Shown here piece after piece: positions 9,170 to 17,446 of a DNA stretch of 64,000 bases; position 1 is the stretch's first letter; every line of letters begins with the position of its first letter. A program made the translations under genes and the position numbers. The notes under the pieces were generated by a model, which worked only from the letters and a program-made list of their open reading frames with translations, did no database searches and was not told where the DNA came from. Origin of the DNA: an uncultured Clostridia bacterium (GTDB lineage: Bacteria > Bacillota > Clostridia > TANB77 > CAG-508); assembly GCA_944392545.1 (NCBI GenBank), contig CALXWW010000005.1, positions 38,300 through 102,299 on the forward strand, in the 5' to 3' direction.

Positions 9170-9862
9170 TTATATAGCTTCTTTATTTTCTTCTTGAGCT
9201 TCATTTTCGCCTGATTCTTTGTTAATAACTTCTAATGTTGCTACTGATACTTCATATGCTACTCTATTTTCTACAGTACCATCTTCATGTTTTTTCTCGT
9301 ATTGTCTTGATTGAACTCTACCAACTATTTTAATTTCTGTTCCTACTGCTACATTTTCACAAAATTTTGCATTCCTTCCCCATGCTATACAAGGAATATA
9401 GTCAGATTTGTTATATGATCTATTTACAGCAAGTAATACATCGGCTATTTCTCTACCAAAAGGTGTTTTTCTATAAATAGGTTTTCTACAAATATATCCG
9501 TCTAAAACTACTTCGTTTGTTATGTAGTCTTTTCCTACTGGTATATCTTCTTCTTGTTTTTCTAAAAATTCAACTGTTTTTGCAAATACTGTAAGTACTA
9601 GTCTATTCTTTTCTCCTTCATAACTATTATATGATCTAAATTGACCTGTTACAGATATTTTGCTTTCTAATGGTAATCCTTGTTCTGTTATTAATCTTTC
9701 TGAAATTGTAATTGGTATGTTATCAAAATTTCCACTTAAACGTGGCACACTTAAATCAAATACATAGAACTTCTCTCCATATATTTCATGGCTTAATTTT
9801 TTCTCACTTGTTACCTTTCCCACTAGTGTGATATGGTTATTGTCTAAATACAAAGTATTCAC
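9170..9862 (-). CDS. Single-stranded DNA-binding protein with two OB folds
   Basis: 230 residues. Residues about 8-105 form a divergent OB-like domain (ITLVGKVTSEKKLSHEIYGE, FYVFDLSVPRLSG) and residues about 115-215 a canonical SSB-type OB fold (NEVVLDGYICRKPIYRKTPFG, YIPCIAWGRNAKFCENV, VGRVQSRQYEKK). Clostridial genomes carry this tandem form besides, or instead of, a short Ssb. It binds single-stranded DNA in replication or repair. The tail is acidic (GENEAQEENKEAI) but lacks the DDDIPF-like tip used by standard Ssb to recruit partners, so it may be a specialised paralogue. ATG start with GGAGG-like site. Confidence 0.85.
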   Translation of the reverse strand: MNTLYLDNNHITLVGKVTSEKKLSHEIYGEKFYVFDLSVPRLSGNFDNIPITISERLITEQGLPLESKISVTGQFRSYNSYEGEKNRLVLTVFAKTVEFLEKQEEDIPVGKDYITNEVVLDGYICRKPIYRKTPFGREIADVLLAVNRSYNKSDYIPCIAWGRNAKFCENVAVGTEIKIVGRVQSRQYEKKHEDGTVENRVAYEVSVATLEVINKESGENEAQEENKEAI

Positions 9863-10021
9863 TTAAATTTCCTCCCCCATTTGTTTCTTTATTATTTTTC
9901 TAGTAATAAATTCAAAATCGTTTTTCCTCATATTCCCTATTATACTACGTTTTTTTGGTTTTGTCTACATAAAATGTTATTTTTTTGTAATTTTTTTACC
10001 TTTTAATTATCAATTTATTAT

Positions 10022-10480
10022 CTAATTATAAAATTTTTTTAAAATTTCTGTAAAAATAATCGCATATTTTTCAATATTTTCGACGTATTCTAGCTGATAC
10101 TCTTCTGGTTCAATTTCTTCTCCATTTGGTTTAAAAATAATTCTTTGTAAACAAATTATTATGCCATTTTCTGTTATACTAGATACCGTAAATGTAGATT
10201 TATTATTGAACCCATAAGTTATAATAGTAAGACTTAAATTTTCTATTAATTCTAAATCAAATTCTATATCAGCATTTAATATTAGATGATTTGTACTAGA
10301 TAATATTTTTCTAAGGTCTTGCTTATTTTTTAATTTGTTATCTATAACTATCGTGTCGAACTTTATATTTTTCATATTAGTAATATTTTTATCATTTATA
10401 AAAAGAATATTTTTATTTTCTAATTTCTTTTTTACATATAACTCATTCTTTTGGTTAGTAATTATTCCAATAAAAAACAT
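10022..10480 (-). CDS. Hypothetical protein with Mur-ligase-like fragment
   Basis: 152 residues without signal peptide or membrane helix. The segment LSLTIITYGFNNKSTFTVSS resembles the nucleotide/substrate-binding region at the end of the central domain of Mur ligases, followed by GIIICLQRIIF and GEEIEPEEYQLEY. It is far too short to be a ligase and has no P-loop. The family call is therefore tentative. It is the last gene of the minus-strand murI-sortase cluster, consistent with a cell-wall link, but that is inference from context. Confidence 0.5.
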   Translation of the reverse strand: MFFIGIITNQKNELYVKKKLENKNILFINDKNITNMKNIKFDTIVIDNKLKNKQDLRKILSSTNHLILNADIEFDLELIENLSLTIITYGFNNKSTFTVSSITENGIIICLQRIIFKPNGEEIEPEEYQLEYVENIEKYAIIFTEILKKFYN

Positions 10481-10545
10481 TTTTTACCTCTATAAATCAA
10501 TTCTAATACTATTATTATTATATATTAATTATTTATACATAAAAT

Positions 10546-10716
10546 TTATATATTATTAGTTATATTATTAACATTAGTAATGTTTGTAGCTGTTGTCAAT
10601 GTTTGCTCTGATTGAGTTTGATCATTAAATCCAGCCGCTGCAACAAATAACATTATTACAGTGCAAATGGCTACTACATAAGAAAAGATTTTAGATTTAT
10701 CAATAACAAAGAACAT
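10546..10716 (-). CDS. Small single-pass membrane protein, 56 residues
   Basis: A short gene with an ATG at 10716 and a near-perfect AGGAGGT site. The protein has a charged start (MFFVIDKSKIF), one hydrophobic helix at about 11-29 (SYVVAICTVIMLFVAAAGF) and a polar Thr/Asn-rich outer tail. It could be a signal-anchored or secreted peptide. It lies between the sortase gene and the 152-residue gene on the same strand, so it probably belongs to the same operon. No family recognised. Confidence 0.65.
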   Translation of the reverse strand: MFFVIDKSKIFSYVVAICTVIMLFVAAAGFNDQTQSEQTLTTATNITNVNNITNNI

Positions 10717-10788
10717 GTTTACCTCCTATAATATGTTAATATGATTATATGCTATTATTTTTAATATATTCTTATTACTTAAAATTTA

Positions 10789-11436
10789 TTAATCATATAT
10801 TTCTATTGCTTTTATTACAACTCTTTTTGCAGCACCAAATGTGCAGGTTATTAAAGTTATTTCTTTTTCACCTTTTGTATCCTGTGATAAACACGTTGTA
10901 TCATATGGCGATACTCTTTCTATTTTATATACTTGATATTTTAAGCTTCTGTCATATGTATCTGTTATATATATATCATCTCCTACATCTAATGAAGATA
11001 TCCAGCCAAAAGTATCTCCATAATTATGTCCAGCTATACAAAAATTGCCAGTTTTATTAATATTCGGTCCACATACTTTTGTTACTCCTAATTCTAACGA
11101 TTCTTTTGTAGTCTCTTCTAATATATATTGCTCTATATTTATTTTAGGAATATTTATCTTTCCAATAACTTTAAAATTATCTATTTTTTTTGGCATGTTT
11201 TCATATTCTTTTAAATTCAATACTTCCCTTGCTTCTTCTATTTTCTCTTCTCCTAATATATCTATTTCTATATTTTTCGTATTATTAAGTGCCTTGGTAT
11301 TTACTACACTACTAAAATTAATAATATTTTCTTTCTCTATCTTTCCCAAAATCATCAGTACTATCATTAATATTCCAAATATGCTTATTAAAATAAAAAG
11401 ATTCTCTTTTCTTACATTATGTTTTATAAATATCAC
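10789..11436 (-). CDS. Sortase (class D-like)
   Basis: Membrane-anchored transpeptidase that joins LPXTG proteins to the cell wall. After a short cytoplasmic tail and one membrane helix (about 13-31), the sortase barrel shows catalytic His137 in CIAGHNYG, Cys198 in TLITCTFG and Arg205 in AAKRVVIK. Length and a single N-terminal helix fit class D or a related class. The directly upstream gene encodes an LPQTG protein, the likely substrate. The predicted GTG start at 11434-11436 touches its ribosome site (GGTGA), so initiation may instead use the following ATA/ATT codons; the precise start is uncertain. Confidence 0.88.
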   Translation of the reverse strand: MIFIKHNVRKENLFILISIFGILMIVLMILGKIEKENIINFSSVVNTKALNNTKNIEIDILGEEKIEEAREVLNLKEYENMPKKIDNFKVIGKINIPKINIEQYILEETTKESLELGVTKVCGPNINKTGNFCIAGHNYGDTFGWISSLDVGDDIYITDTYDRSLKYQVYKIERVSPYDTTCLSQDTKGEKEITLITCTFGAAKRVVIKAIEIYD

Positions 11437-11496
11437 TCACCTTTTTATTTATATAAAAAAATTAGCCAAATTATACTTTGACTAATTCTCTATACT

Positions 11497-12093
11497 TTAT
11501 TTGTTAGTTTTGATTTTATAAGATACAAATATTATAAGTGCTATTACTACTGCTATATACATTATATATTCCACCATGCTATTTCCTGTTTGAGGTAATT
11601 TTTCTATTTCATTTTCTGGTTCTTTTATTTCATTAACATTAGTTGCATCTTCTAAGACTTCTATATTATATGACTTGCTTATTATCTCTGCTTCTGATGA
11701 TTGCATATTAACTAGGCTCAATTTAATAGTATAAGTTCCTGCCACTGGAAATGTTGCTTTAATTGGTGTCTCATTCTCAAAAGTTCCTGCTACTGGAAAT
11801 CCCTCTGGTGGTCCCCAATATTTAATATCCACCAAATCAAATTCTTGATCACTTGTATCAATAGCTATTATTTTAGGAGTTCCAGGACCTTCAACTTCTA
11901 CCTTTACTCTTACATTAGAATATGTTGTAGCATTAGTTCCTCTTAAAATTACACTTCCTTCTTTTGTTTCATTTATTACTATATCATCATCGTATTTAAG
12001 TTCAAACTCTAATTCAGCTGCTGCATTAACTTTTATATTAAATATAGTTAATATGAATAATATAGCTATACATAGGCAAACTAACTTTTTCAA
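11497..12093 (-). CDS. LPXTG-anchored surface protein
   Basis: 198 residues with the full export-and-anchor layout: signal peptide (KKLVCLCIAILFILTIF, cleavage probably after NAAA near 26), an extracellular beta-rich domain of about 130 residues, the sorting motif LPQTG at 166-170, a membrane helix and a positive tail (KIKTNK). The extracellular part (RGTNATTYSNVRVKVEVEG, FPVAGTYTIKLSLVN) looks like one immunoglobulin-like or cohesin-like beta sandwich; no catalytic motif is seen. The sortase encoded next downstream is its probable anchoring enzyme. Only one surface substrate is present, so this is not a pilus locus. Confidence 0.88.
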   Translation of the reverse strand: MKKLVCLCIAILFILTIFNIKVNAAAELEFELKYDDDIVINETKEGSVILRGTNATTYSNVRVKVEVEGPGTPKIIAIDTSDQEFDLVDIKYWGPPEGFPVAGTFENETPIKATFPVAGTYTIKLSLVNMQSSEAEIISKSYNIEVLEDATNVNEIKEPENEIEKLPQTGNSMVEYIMYIAVVIALIIFVSYKIKTNK

Positions 12094-12164
12094 TATATAA
12101 TACCATCCCTTTCTTATATGATATTACATATATATTTCCTAATAACTATTTTTATTCTTTTATA

Positions 12165-12950
12165 TTAATCTATTTTTTGTATATCTATCCTATCTTTTTG
12201 CATTAGACTTTTAGCTACATTTATAAAATTACACTCTAAATCAGTCAGAAATATTTCAGTATTACCAGATTTTTCAGTACTATTTTCAAGATTATTTGCA
12301 TAAATAAATTCCTTTAATTCCTCTGCAACCATTTCTCCCGTATTTATTATATCAACATTACTTTTAAGTTCTCTTTCTATTATTTCCTTAAATAACGGAT
12401 AGTGTGTACAACCTAGTATAAGTGCCTCTATATCTTTTATATCTTTTATGTATTCATGAACTGCAAGTTTTGCAATTTCATTGTTCGTCCATCCTTCCTC
12501 AGCCATCGGTGCTAAAAGTGGACATGCTTTATTTTGCACCTTTGCATCCGGTATACTTTTTCTTATATTTTCTTCCCAACCATTACTTCTTATGGTTCCT
12601 GTTGTAGCAATAACTCCTATATTTTTATAATTTTTGCCTTTTAAGTATTTTACAGTTGGTTTTATTATTCCTATAATTGGTATATTAAAAATTTTTCTCA
12701 TTTCTTCTAGAGCTTGACTAGTTGCTGTTCCACATGCTATTACTATTATTTTTACTTCCATGTCTATTAAGTTTTCTATTCTTTTTTTGCAAAGTTCTAT
12801 TATTGTTTTTTTAGATTTACTACCATATGGAAAACTAGCAGTGTCTCCTATATATATGTAGTCTTCATTAGGCAAAAGCTTTTGAAGTTCTTTTAAAACT
12901 GTAACTCCTCCTACTCCAGAATCAAATATTCCTATTGGCTTATCGTTCAC
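12165..12950 (-). CDS. murI: Glutamate racemase
   Basis: Makes D-glutamate for peptidoglycan by cofactor-independent racemisation. 261 residues with both catalytic cysteine motifs: VIACGTATSQ and ALILGCTHYPLF, plus the N-terminal IGIFDSGVGGVTVLKEL and GDTASFPYGSKS signatures. GTG-type upstream context; ATG start complementary to 12948-12950. Downstream on the same strand are an LPQTG protein and a sortase, so the cluster groups peptidoglycan precursor supply with wall-anchoring of a protein. The family normally has an Asn after the first catalytic Cys-Gly; here it is CGTATS, a common clostridial variation. Confidence 0.93.
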   Translation of the reverse strand: MNDKPIGIFDSGVGGVTVLKELQKLLPNEDYIYIGDTASFPYGSKSKKTIIELCKKRIENLIDMEVKIIVIACGTATSQALEEMRKIFNIPIIGIIKPTVKYLKGKNYKNIGVIATTGTIRSNGWEENIRKSIPDAKVQNKACPLLAPMAEEGWTNNEIAKLAVHEYIKDIKDIEALILGCTHYPLFKEIIERELKSNVDIINTGEMVAEELKEFIYANNLENSTEKSGNTEIFLTDLECNFINVAKSLMQKDRIDIQKID

Positions 12951-13259
12951 TTTATCTTCCTCCGTCTTCTCTACAATTTATTATATGTTTTACATTTTCA
13001 CTTATATCTAAAGAATTTTGTTTTTCCAGCTCTTCTATGAACTCTCTAACACTTCTTGCTTTATCTTTTCTTTTACTTGTTTAATCCTTAGATTTATATA
13101 CTTGTTTCTTCTAATTTTTTCATTAATCTTTTTATTTAATTATTTAACATTGTATATTATACTCCATATTTATCTTTTTTTCTACATAATATTCACATTT
13201 TGTTTATATATACATAATATATATTAAGCTAATTGCTTAAGAAAGGATGATTAATTATT
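12951..13259. other. Intergenic region with possible decayed coding remnant
   Basis: About 300 bases upstream of murI and of the divergent gene at 13260. On the minus strand two overlapping frames read without an obvious start (one ending ENVKHIINCREDGG just before murI, one ending KQVKEKIKQEVLESS). They could be the two halves of a frameshifted small gene, but no ribosome site supports either. The rest is AT-rich sequence that must hold the promoters of both flanking genes. Confidence 0.3.
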
Positions 13260-13775
13260 ATGGAATATGAAAAAAATATATGTCCAGTCTTAAATGTTGA
13301 TGGTATTTTGGCAACAGGTAAACAATTTGATTTAGATATAACTTTACCAGAAGATAACAGAAGTGTAATCTACGGTATTGTAAAAGATTGTTATCAAGAA
13401 CCTGTTTGCGAAGCTGTAGTAAAATTAGTAGAAGTTGTTTGTGAATGTGGTAAAGAAGAGAGACGCCCTGTTTCTCATACTTTTACAGATAAAAATGGAG
13501 AATTTGTATTTGGTCCACTTTGCTCTAATAGATTTTATGAAGTAGAAATCTGGGTAGATCGTGTAAAACATTGTAAAATATGTACAAAAGTAGAACATGA
13601 TGGAGATTGTTTAAAAGGTGTAAAAATGGATTGTAAAAAAGAAAATTATATACCTTGCCATAAAGAAGAAAAAGAGTGTTGCGAAAAAAAATGTAAAGAA
13701 GAATGTGAAAAAAAAGAGGAAAAATGTGATAAGAAACCTGAAAAACCATGTAGACCTTGTTGCAGACCTTATTAG
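13260..13775 (+). CDS. Carboxypeptidase-regulatory-like domain protein with Cys/Lys-rich tail
   Basis: 171 residues, ATG behind AAGAAAGGATGA. Residues about 35-115 form a transthyretin-like/carboxypeptidase-regulatory beta domain (IYGIVKDCYQEPVCEAVVKL, SHTFTDKNGEFVFGPLC, YEVEIWVDRVKHCKIC). The last 45 residues are a run of CC, CKEEC, KKPEKPCRPCCRP, suggesting disulfide cross-linking or metal binding. No signal peptide is present. Similar clostridial proteins are annotated only by the beta domain; a spore-coat-like or surface-layer role would fit the cysteine tail but is inference. Monocistronic, with a terminator at 13808. Confidence 0.75.
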   Translation: MEYEKNICPVLNVDGILATGKQFDLDITLPEDNRSVIYGIVKDCYQEPVCEAVVKLVEVVCECGKEERRPVSHTFTDKNGEFVFGPLCSNRFYEVEIWVDRVKHCKICTKVEHDGDCLKGVKMDCKKENYIPCHKEEKECCEKKCKEECEKKEEKCDKKPEKPCRPCCRPY

Positions 13776-13807
13776 ATAAAGTTTAAAAAATAAAACTAAA
13801 CAATGTT

Positions 13808-13838
13808 AAAGGACGCTAATTTTAACGTCCTTTTCTTT
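13808..13838. terminator. Intrinsic terminator between convergent genes
   Basis: Stem AAAGGACG / CGTCCTTT with a 10-base loop, followed by TTTTCTTTT. It ends the plus-strand gene and abuts the stop of the small minus-strand gene. Confidence 0.85.
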
Positions 13839-13984
13839 TACATTATTCCCATTTTTCTTGCAAATTGTCTACCCATTTTCACCATCTTTTTTCTACTTTG
13901 TCCCATAGTCTCAGAGCACATCATTGCAACTCCCGCTGATATAAGTCCACCTATTACCATACCTTTTACAAACTTCATACTCAT
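13838..13984 (-). CDS. Small YtxH-like membrane protein, 48 residues
   Basis: A short gene with ATG at 13984 and a perfect AAGGAGGAAATAT ribosome site. The peptide has a glycine-rich hydrophobic segment (FVKGMVIGGLISAGVAMM) followed by a basic amphipathic helix (GQSRKKMVKMGRQFARKMG). This is the pattern of small YtxH-type or similar stress-associated membrane proteins, whose function is poorly known. The stop codon overlaps the T-rich side of the facing terminator. Confidence 0.7.
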   Translation of the reverse strand: MSMKFVKGMVIGGLISAGVAMMCSETMGQSRKKMVKMGRQFARKMGIM

Positions 13985-14001
13985 ATATTTCCTCCTTTAT
14001 A

Positions 14002-14388
14002 TTATTTTTTAATATTATTCCTATTTTTTTCTTTTCTATACTTATAATATAAAGAATAACTTTGACCAATTGCAATTATTATTAAAAATATTCCAAACCA
14101 ATCTCTTAAAATATTAACCTTGATATTAGATGCAATACTTGCACCAATGAAGGCCCCTACCAATCCCCATATACAAATAGGAATTGCTAATTTAAAATTA
14201 ATTTTTTTATTTTTTATAAAAATTAATGTAGCTGCAATAGCAGTTGGTATAAAAAATATTACATTGCTACCTTGTGCAATATTTTGTTCTATATTTAAAA
14301 ATATAGTAAGAAGTAAAATTAAAATAGTTCCTCCTCCCATACCCAAACCACCAATTATTCCTGCTATTATACCTATGATATATTCCAT
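14002..14388 (-). CDS. TauE/SafE-family half transporter, second half
   Basis: 128 residues with four hydrophobic helices and the family glycine motif (GIIAGIIGGLGMGGGTILIL). Full TauE/SafE anion exporters have about 250 residues and two such repeats, so this protein is one repeat. The gene overlaps the ribosome site region of the preceding half (start 2 bases after its stop, SD GAGGT), so the two halves are translationally linked and probably form a heterodimer equal to one full transporter. Substrates in the family include sulfite and other organosulfur anions; the one here is unknown. Confidence 0.8.
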   Translation of the reverse strand: MEYIIGIIAGIIGGLGMGGGTILILLLTIFLNIEQNIAQGSNVIFFIPTAIAATLIFIKNKKINFKLAIPICIWGLVGAFIGASIASNIKVNILRDWFGIFLIIIAIGQSYSLYYKYRKEKNRNNIKK

Positions 14389-14390
14389 TT

Positions 14391-14735
14391 TTACCTCATT
14401 ATGCTATTTATTCCGGCATATAATAAAAATAAAATAAAAAATATTTGAAGATATTTATCCGAAATTTTACTTAATAATTTTCCACCTATTATTCCTCCAA
14501 ATATTCCTCCTATTGCACATTTAATCCCAAGTGACCAATTTATAAAATTATTGTTATTATATAAAAAAGCGGTAAGAGTTACCATAGGCAGTATGCAAAA
14601 AAGAGAAGTAGCTCTAGCTTCTTTTTCGTCTAACTTTAATATATTAGTATATACAAGAACTAATAATACTCCTCCACCTGATGCAAAAAGTCCACTAATA
14701 ATTCCTACGCTTATTCCAATTAGCATTTTCTTCAT
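14391..14735 (-). CDS. TauE/SafE-family half transporter, first half
   Basis: About 114 residues, four hydrophobic helices with the motif GISVGIISGLFASGGGVLLVL at the start, matching the first repeat of TauE/SafE proteins. The ATG at 14735 has GGAAAG about 11 bases upstream; a GTG at 14747 is possible but lies within that site. It pairs with the gene at 14002-14388, which has a similar repeat. Both halves keep the conserved GG(G) turn, so neither is a truncated pseudogene. Confidence 0.8.
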   Translation of the reverse strand: MKKMLIGISVGIISGLFASGGGVLLVLVYTNILKLDEKEARATSLFCILPMVTLTAFLYNNNNFINWSLGIKCAIGGIFGGIIGGKLLSKISDKYLQIFFILFLLYAGINSIMR

Positions 14736-14779
14736 TATATACCACACTTTCCATATTAGTATGGATATATAAATAAAAT

Positions 14780-15013
14780 TTATTCTTTTTTTGCATTTTT
14801 ATATCCCATTCTATAAAATTCTTCAAACCTACTTTCAGCAATTTTAGTTAATATATCATCACATTTTAACATTTGACCAATTATTTTTTTTCTTAAATTA
14901 TTATCCTCTATATTATCTGCTTTATCAAAAAAGTTTTGCAATTCTTTTAAATATATTTTATTCTTTTCTTTCCAATCTTTGTTATCTATATTTTTATTTA
15001 TGTTTTTTGTCAT
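14780..15013 (-). CDS. Hypothetical small helical protein
   Basis: 77 residues, charged and almost entirely alpha-helical by composition (KDWKEKNKIYLKELQNFFDK, LRKKIIGQMLKCDDILTKI). No signal, membrane segment or known motif. ATG start with GGAAT-type weak ribosome site; ends 44 bases before the TauE pair and could be the first gene of that operon. Confidence 0.55.
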   Translation of the reverse strand: MTKNINKNIDNKDWKEKNKIYLKELQNFFDKADNIEDNNLRKKIIGQMLKCDDILTKIAESRFEEFYRMGYKNAKKE

Positions 15014-15482
15014 AGTATTCCTTTCTTTTTCATTTTTAAAATAGTTTTTATTACTTTTATCGTTATCTTTTAGGCGTATATGTAAGTTTAATATATTGCA
15101 TTATAAAATACAAGTATACTACAAAATATTACAAATTCAACTTTTCATGTTTACATTTATTAATGGAAGCTTGTGTCATATTGTTAAAATAAAACTATCT
15201 GATTTATTAGGCAAGTATAAGAAGTCTCAAGCTTTTTTTGCAGTAGCTACTAAATATGCCACTTACTACAATATCAAAGATGTATTATTAAAATGTAAAT
15301 GTCTAAGTATTTCACAATAAAACCCAAACTAATGTTGTTTATATTTACTTATTAGTTATGTTTAAGTGTATTATACAATAACTACTAGCGTATACGCTAG
15401 TAGTTATTTTCGTGTTAATTCTTTCATATCTTTTTCTACCTTACTTTTTCTCTTGTTTTCTCTATTTTACTATAATTTTTAT
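15014..15482. other. Gene-poor spacer with a 32-base perfect palindrome
   Basis: No convincing gene. A plus-strand frame of about 74 codons (15096-15320) is open but starts at TTG without a ribosome site. Near the right end lies the palindrome 15377-15408, described separately. The remainder is AT-rich and should contain the promoter of the 77-residue gene on the minus strand. Confidence 0.4.
15377..15408. terminator. 32-base perfect palindrome, terminator-like
   Basis: AATAACTACTAGCGTA is followed directly by its exact reverse complement (15393-15408), then TTTTC. It can fold as a strong hairpin in either direction. It lies downstream of the cysteine desulfurase gene on the minus strand and would terminate it; no loop bases are unpaired except those forced by the turn. 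Confidence 0.7.
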
Positions 15483-16610
15483 TTAATTAATGATTCCTTT
15501 TAATTTATCAACTAAATAATCAACGTCTTCAATACTATTGTCTTTACCAAACGATACTCTTAACGTTCCTTCTATTAAGGTATTATCCAAACCTATTGCT
15601 GTTAATACATGCGATGGTTCTAAATTATCGGTAGAACATGCAGAACCTGAAGAAGCACAAATTCCGTACTTGTCTAATTCAAATAATAACTTTGTTCCCA
15701 TCACATTTTTAAAACTTATATTTGCATTTCCTGGTAGCCTTCTTACAATATCTCCGTTTACTTTTGAGTCCTTTATTTCATTTTTAACTCTGGTTATATA
15801 ATAATCTCGAAGTTTTTTTAGCTTTTCATTATATTCATCAAATTCATTATATATTATATCTATTGCTTTGCCAAGTCCTACTATTTCTGCTACATTTTCT
15901 GTTCCTGCTCTTTTGTTATATTCTTGCCCTCCTCCGTCTTGTAATTTAGTAAACTTAATACCATCTTTTACATATAACGCACCAACTCCTTTAGGTGAAT
16001 AAAACTTATGTCCAGATAATGATAGCATATCTATATTTAACTTTTTTACATCTATTCTCACATTACCTATAGCCTGAACAGCATCTGTATGAAACACAAT
16101 CTTTCTTTCTTTTGTTATCTTCCCTATCTCCTCTATAGGTTCTATTGTTCCAATTTCATTATTTGCAAACATTATCGATACTAATATCGTTTTATCAGTA
16201 ATCGAATTTATTAATTCTTCTAAATTAATTCTTCCTTGTTCATCCACTCCCAAATATGTCACATTAAAGCCTTGCTTTTCTAAAGTTCTACAGCTATCAA
16301 TTACGGCATGATGTTCTATCTTAGTAGTAATAATATGATTTCCTTTATCTTTATTTGCATACGCAAATCCTTTTATAGCTAGGTTATCACTTTCACTTCC
16401 ACATGACGTAAAATAAATTTCATTTATATCAGCATTTAATGCTTTTGCCACTCTTCTTCTCGCATCTTGCATAGCTCTTTTAGCATTTCTCCCTAATGAA
16501 TACATAACCGATGCATTCCCATATTCTATACCAAAATATGGTAGCATTTCTTTTATTACTTCCTCTCTTACTGGAGTAGTTGCTGCATGATCAAAATACC
16601 TAATTTTCAT
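15483..16610 (-). CDS. Cysteine desulfurase (NifS/IscS family)
   Basis: PLP enzyme that takes sulfur from cysteine for Fe-S clusters or tRNA thiolation. 375 residues with the start YFDHAATTPV, PLP-lysine in SGHKFYSPKG (about residue 200), and the active-site cysteine loop GICASSGSACS (about 320). The loop length is that of the NifS/IscS (group I) type rather than SufS. No iscU or thiI is adjacent in the window, so whether it serves Fe-S assembly or tRNA thiolation is open. ATG with AAGGAG site. Confidence 0.93.
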   Translation of the reverse strand: MKIRYFDHAATTPVREEVIKEMLPYFGIEYGNASVMYSLGRNAKRAMQDARRRVAKALNADINEIYFTSCGSESDNLAIKGFAYANKDKGNHIITTKIEHHAVIDSCRTLEKQGFNVTYLGVDEQGRINLEELINSITDKTILVSIMFANNEIGTIEPIEEIGKITKERKIVFHTDAVQAIGNVRIDVKKLNIDMLSLSGHKFYSPKGVGALYVKDGIKFTKLQDGGGQEYNKRAGTENVAEIVGLGKAIDIIYNEFDEYNEKLKKLRDYYITRVKNEIKDSKVNGDIVRRLPGNANISFKNVMGTKLLFELDKYGICASSGSACSTDNLEPSHVLTAIGLDNTLIEGTLRVSFGKDNSIEDVDYLVDKLKGIIN

Positions 16611-16633
16611 TTAATACTCCTTAAAAACAAAAA

Positions 16634-16664
16634 AATTACATATATTCTATTATATGTAATTCCT
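16634..16664 (-). terminator. Intrinsic terminator of the 116-residue membrane protein gene
   Basis: 11-base stem AATTACATATA / TATATGTAATT around a 6-base loop; read on the minus strand it is followed by seven T, directly after the stop at 16664. Confidence 0.8.
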
Positions 16665-17014
16665 TATTTATTATTACTTATATTTTTCATATTCCATCTT
16701 GATAAACGTATATCTTTATATGTGTCTACAACTTGCGAATATTTTCTATACTCATCTTCCCATACCATATCTGGTATCTTATCAAAAGCTTCAAAAACCT
16801 TTTCCGCTTCACTTAAAAATATAATTTGTTCTTGTTGACTCATCGCTTGATATCTTTTTGAAAATGCATATAGTTTGTCCAACATTTGGTTTGCCTGAAT
16901 AAAACTCCAAAAATCTTTTACTTTTATTCCAGCTAACTTTAATTGTAATATTGAAAAAGCAATTAATCCTATAATTATAAATAATAATATATATATTATT
17001 ATGATAAATTCCAT
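16664..17014 (-). CDS. Hypothetical single-pass membrane protein
   Basis: 116 residues: one N-terminal membrane helix (about 3-24, FIIIIYILLFIIIGLIAFSI) and a cytoplasmic or external helical domain with many Gln, Tyr and aromatic residues (QANQMLDKLYAFSKRYQAMS, WEDEYRKYSQVVDTY). No known motif. ATG with GAGAGGAAAT site, own terminator, so probably monocistronic, located upstream of the cysteine desulfurase gene. Confidence 0.6.
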   Translation of the reverse strand: MEFIIIIYILLFIIIGLIAFSILQLKLAGIKVKDFWSFIQANQMLDKLYAFSKRYQAMSQQEQIIFLSEAEKVFEAFDKIPDMVWEDEYRKYSQVVDTYKDIRLSRWNMKNISNNK

Positions 17015-17446
17015 ATTTATTTCCTCTCTTGTAAATATATATGTATTATATCATAATTTTAATAAAATAAAATAGTTTGGGCTAATTTTTTTATATTCTA
17101 GTGAAAATTAATTATCCTACTACACGTCTGCAAAAAACAAATTAAGCTATGAAGTATTATTTCAGCACTTCATATCTTTAATTCTTGGTGCCAGCAAAGT
17201 AGTTATTTACAACTTTTTTTGGCTCTCATAACGACTGATATAAATATTAATTAATTTTCTAAAGCATATCATATTTTTATAAAATACAATAGAAATTTTT
17301 AAAATTTTATCGCTAAAATCATAACCTCCGTAAAATGCAATGCCAACAATTTTTTAAAAAAGCAATGTACTTATTTTTTAAAGTTTTCCACCTCAACTAT
17401 TGACATCGATTCCAAATTAATACTACTAATAAAATTTACTGTTAAT
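17015..17446. other. Intergenic spacer, no gene seen
   Basis: About 430 AT-rich bases. Contains one imperfect hairpin (TATGAAGT / ACTTCATA, 17148-17174). No frame with start and ribosome site. It may hold decayed sequence of the oldest element of the downstream island, but nothing diagnostic remains. Confidence 0.35.

Noticed and set aside
12961..13150. Minus-strand frames before murI (two halves of a possible small gene)
   Set aside because: No start codon or ribosome site in either frame; kept only as a note on the intergenic entry.
15096..15320. Plus-strand open frame of about 74 codons before the palindrome
   Set aside because: Starts at TTG without ribosome site, no recognisable motif; region reads as spacer.
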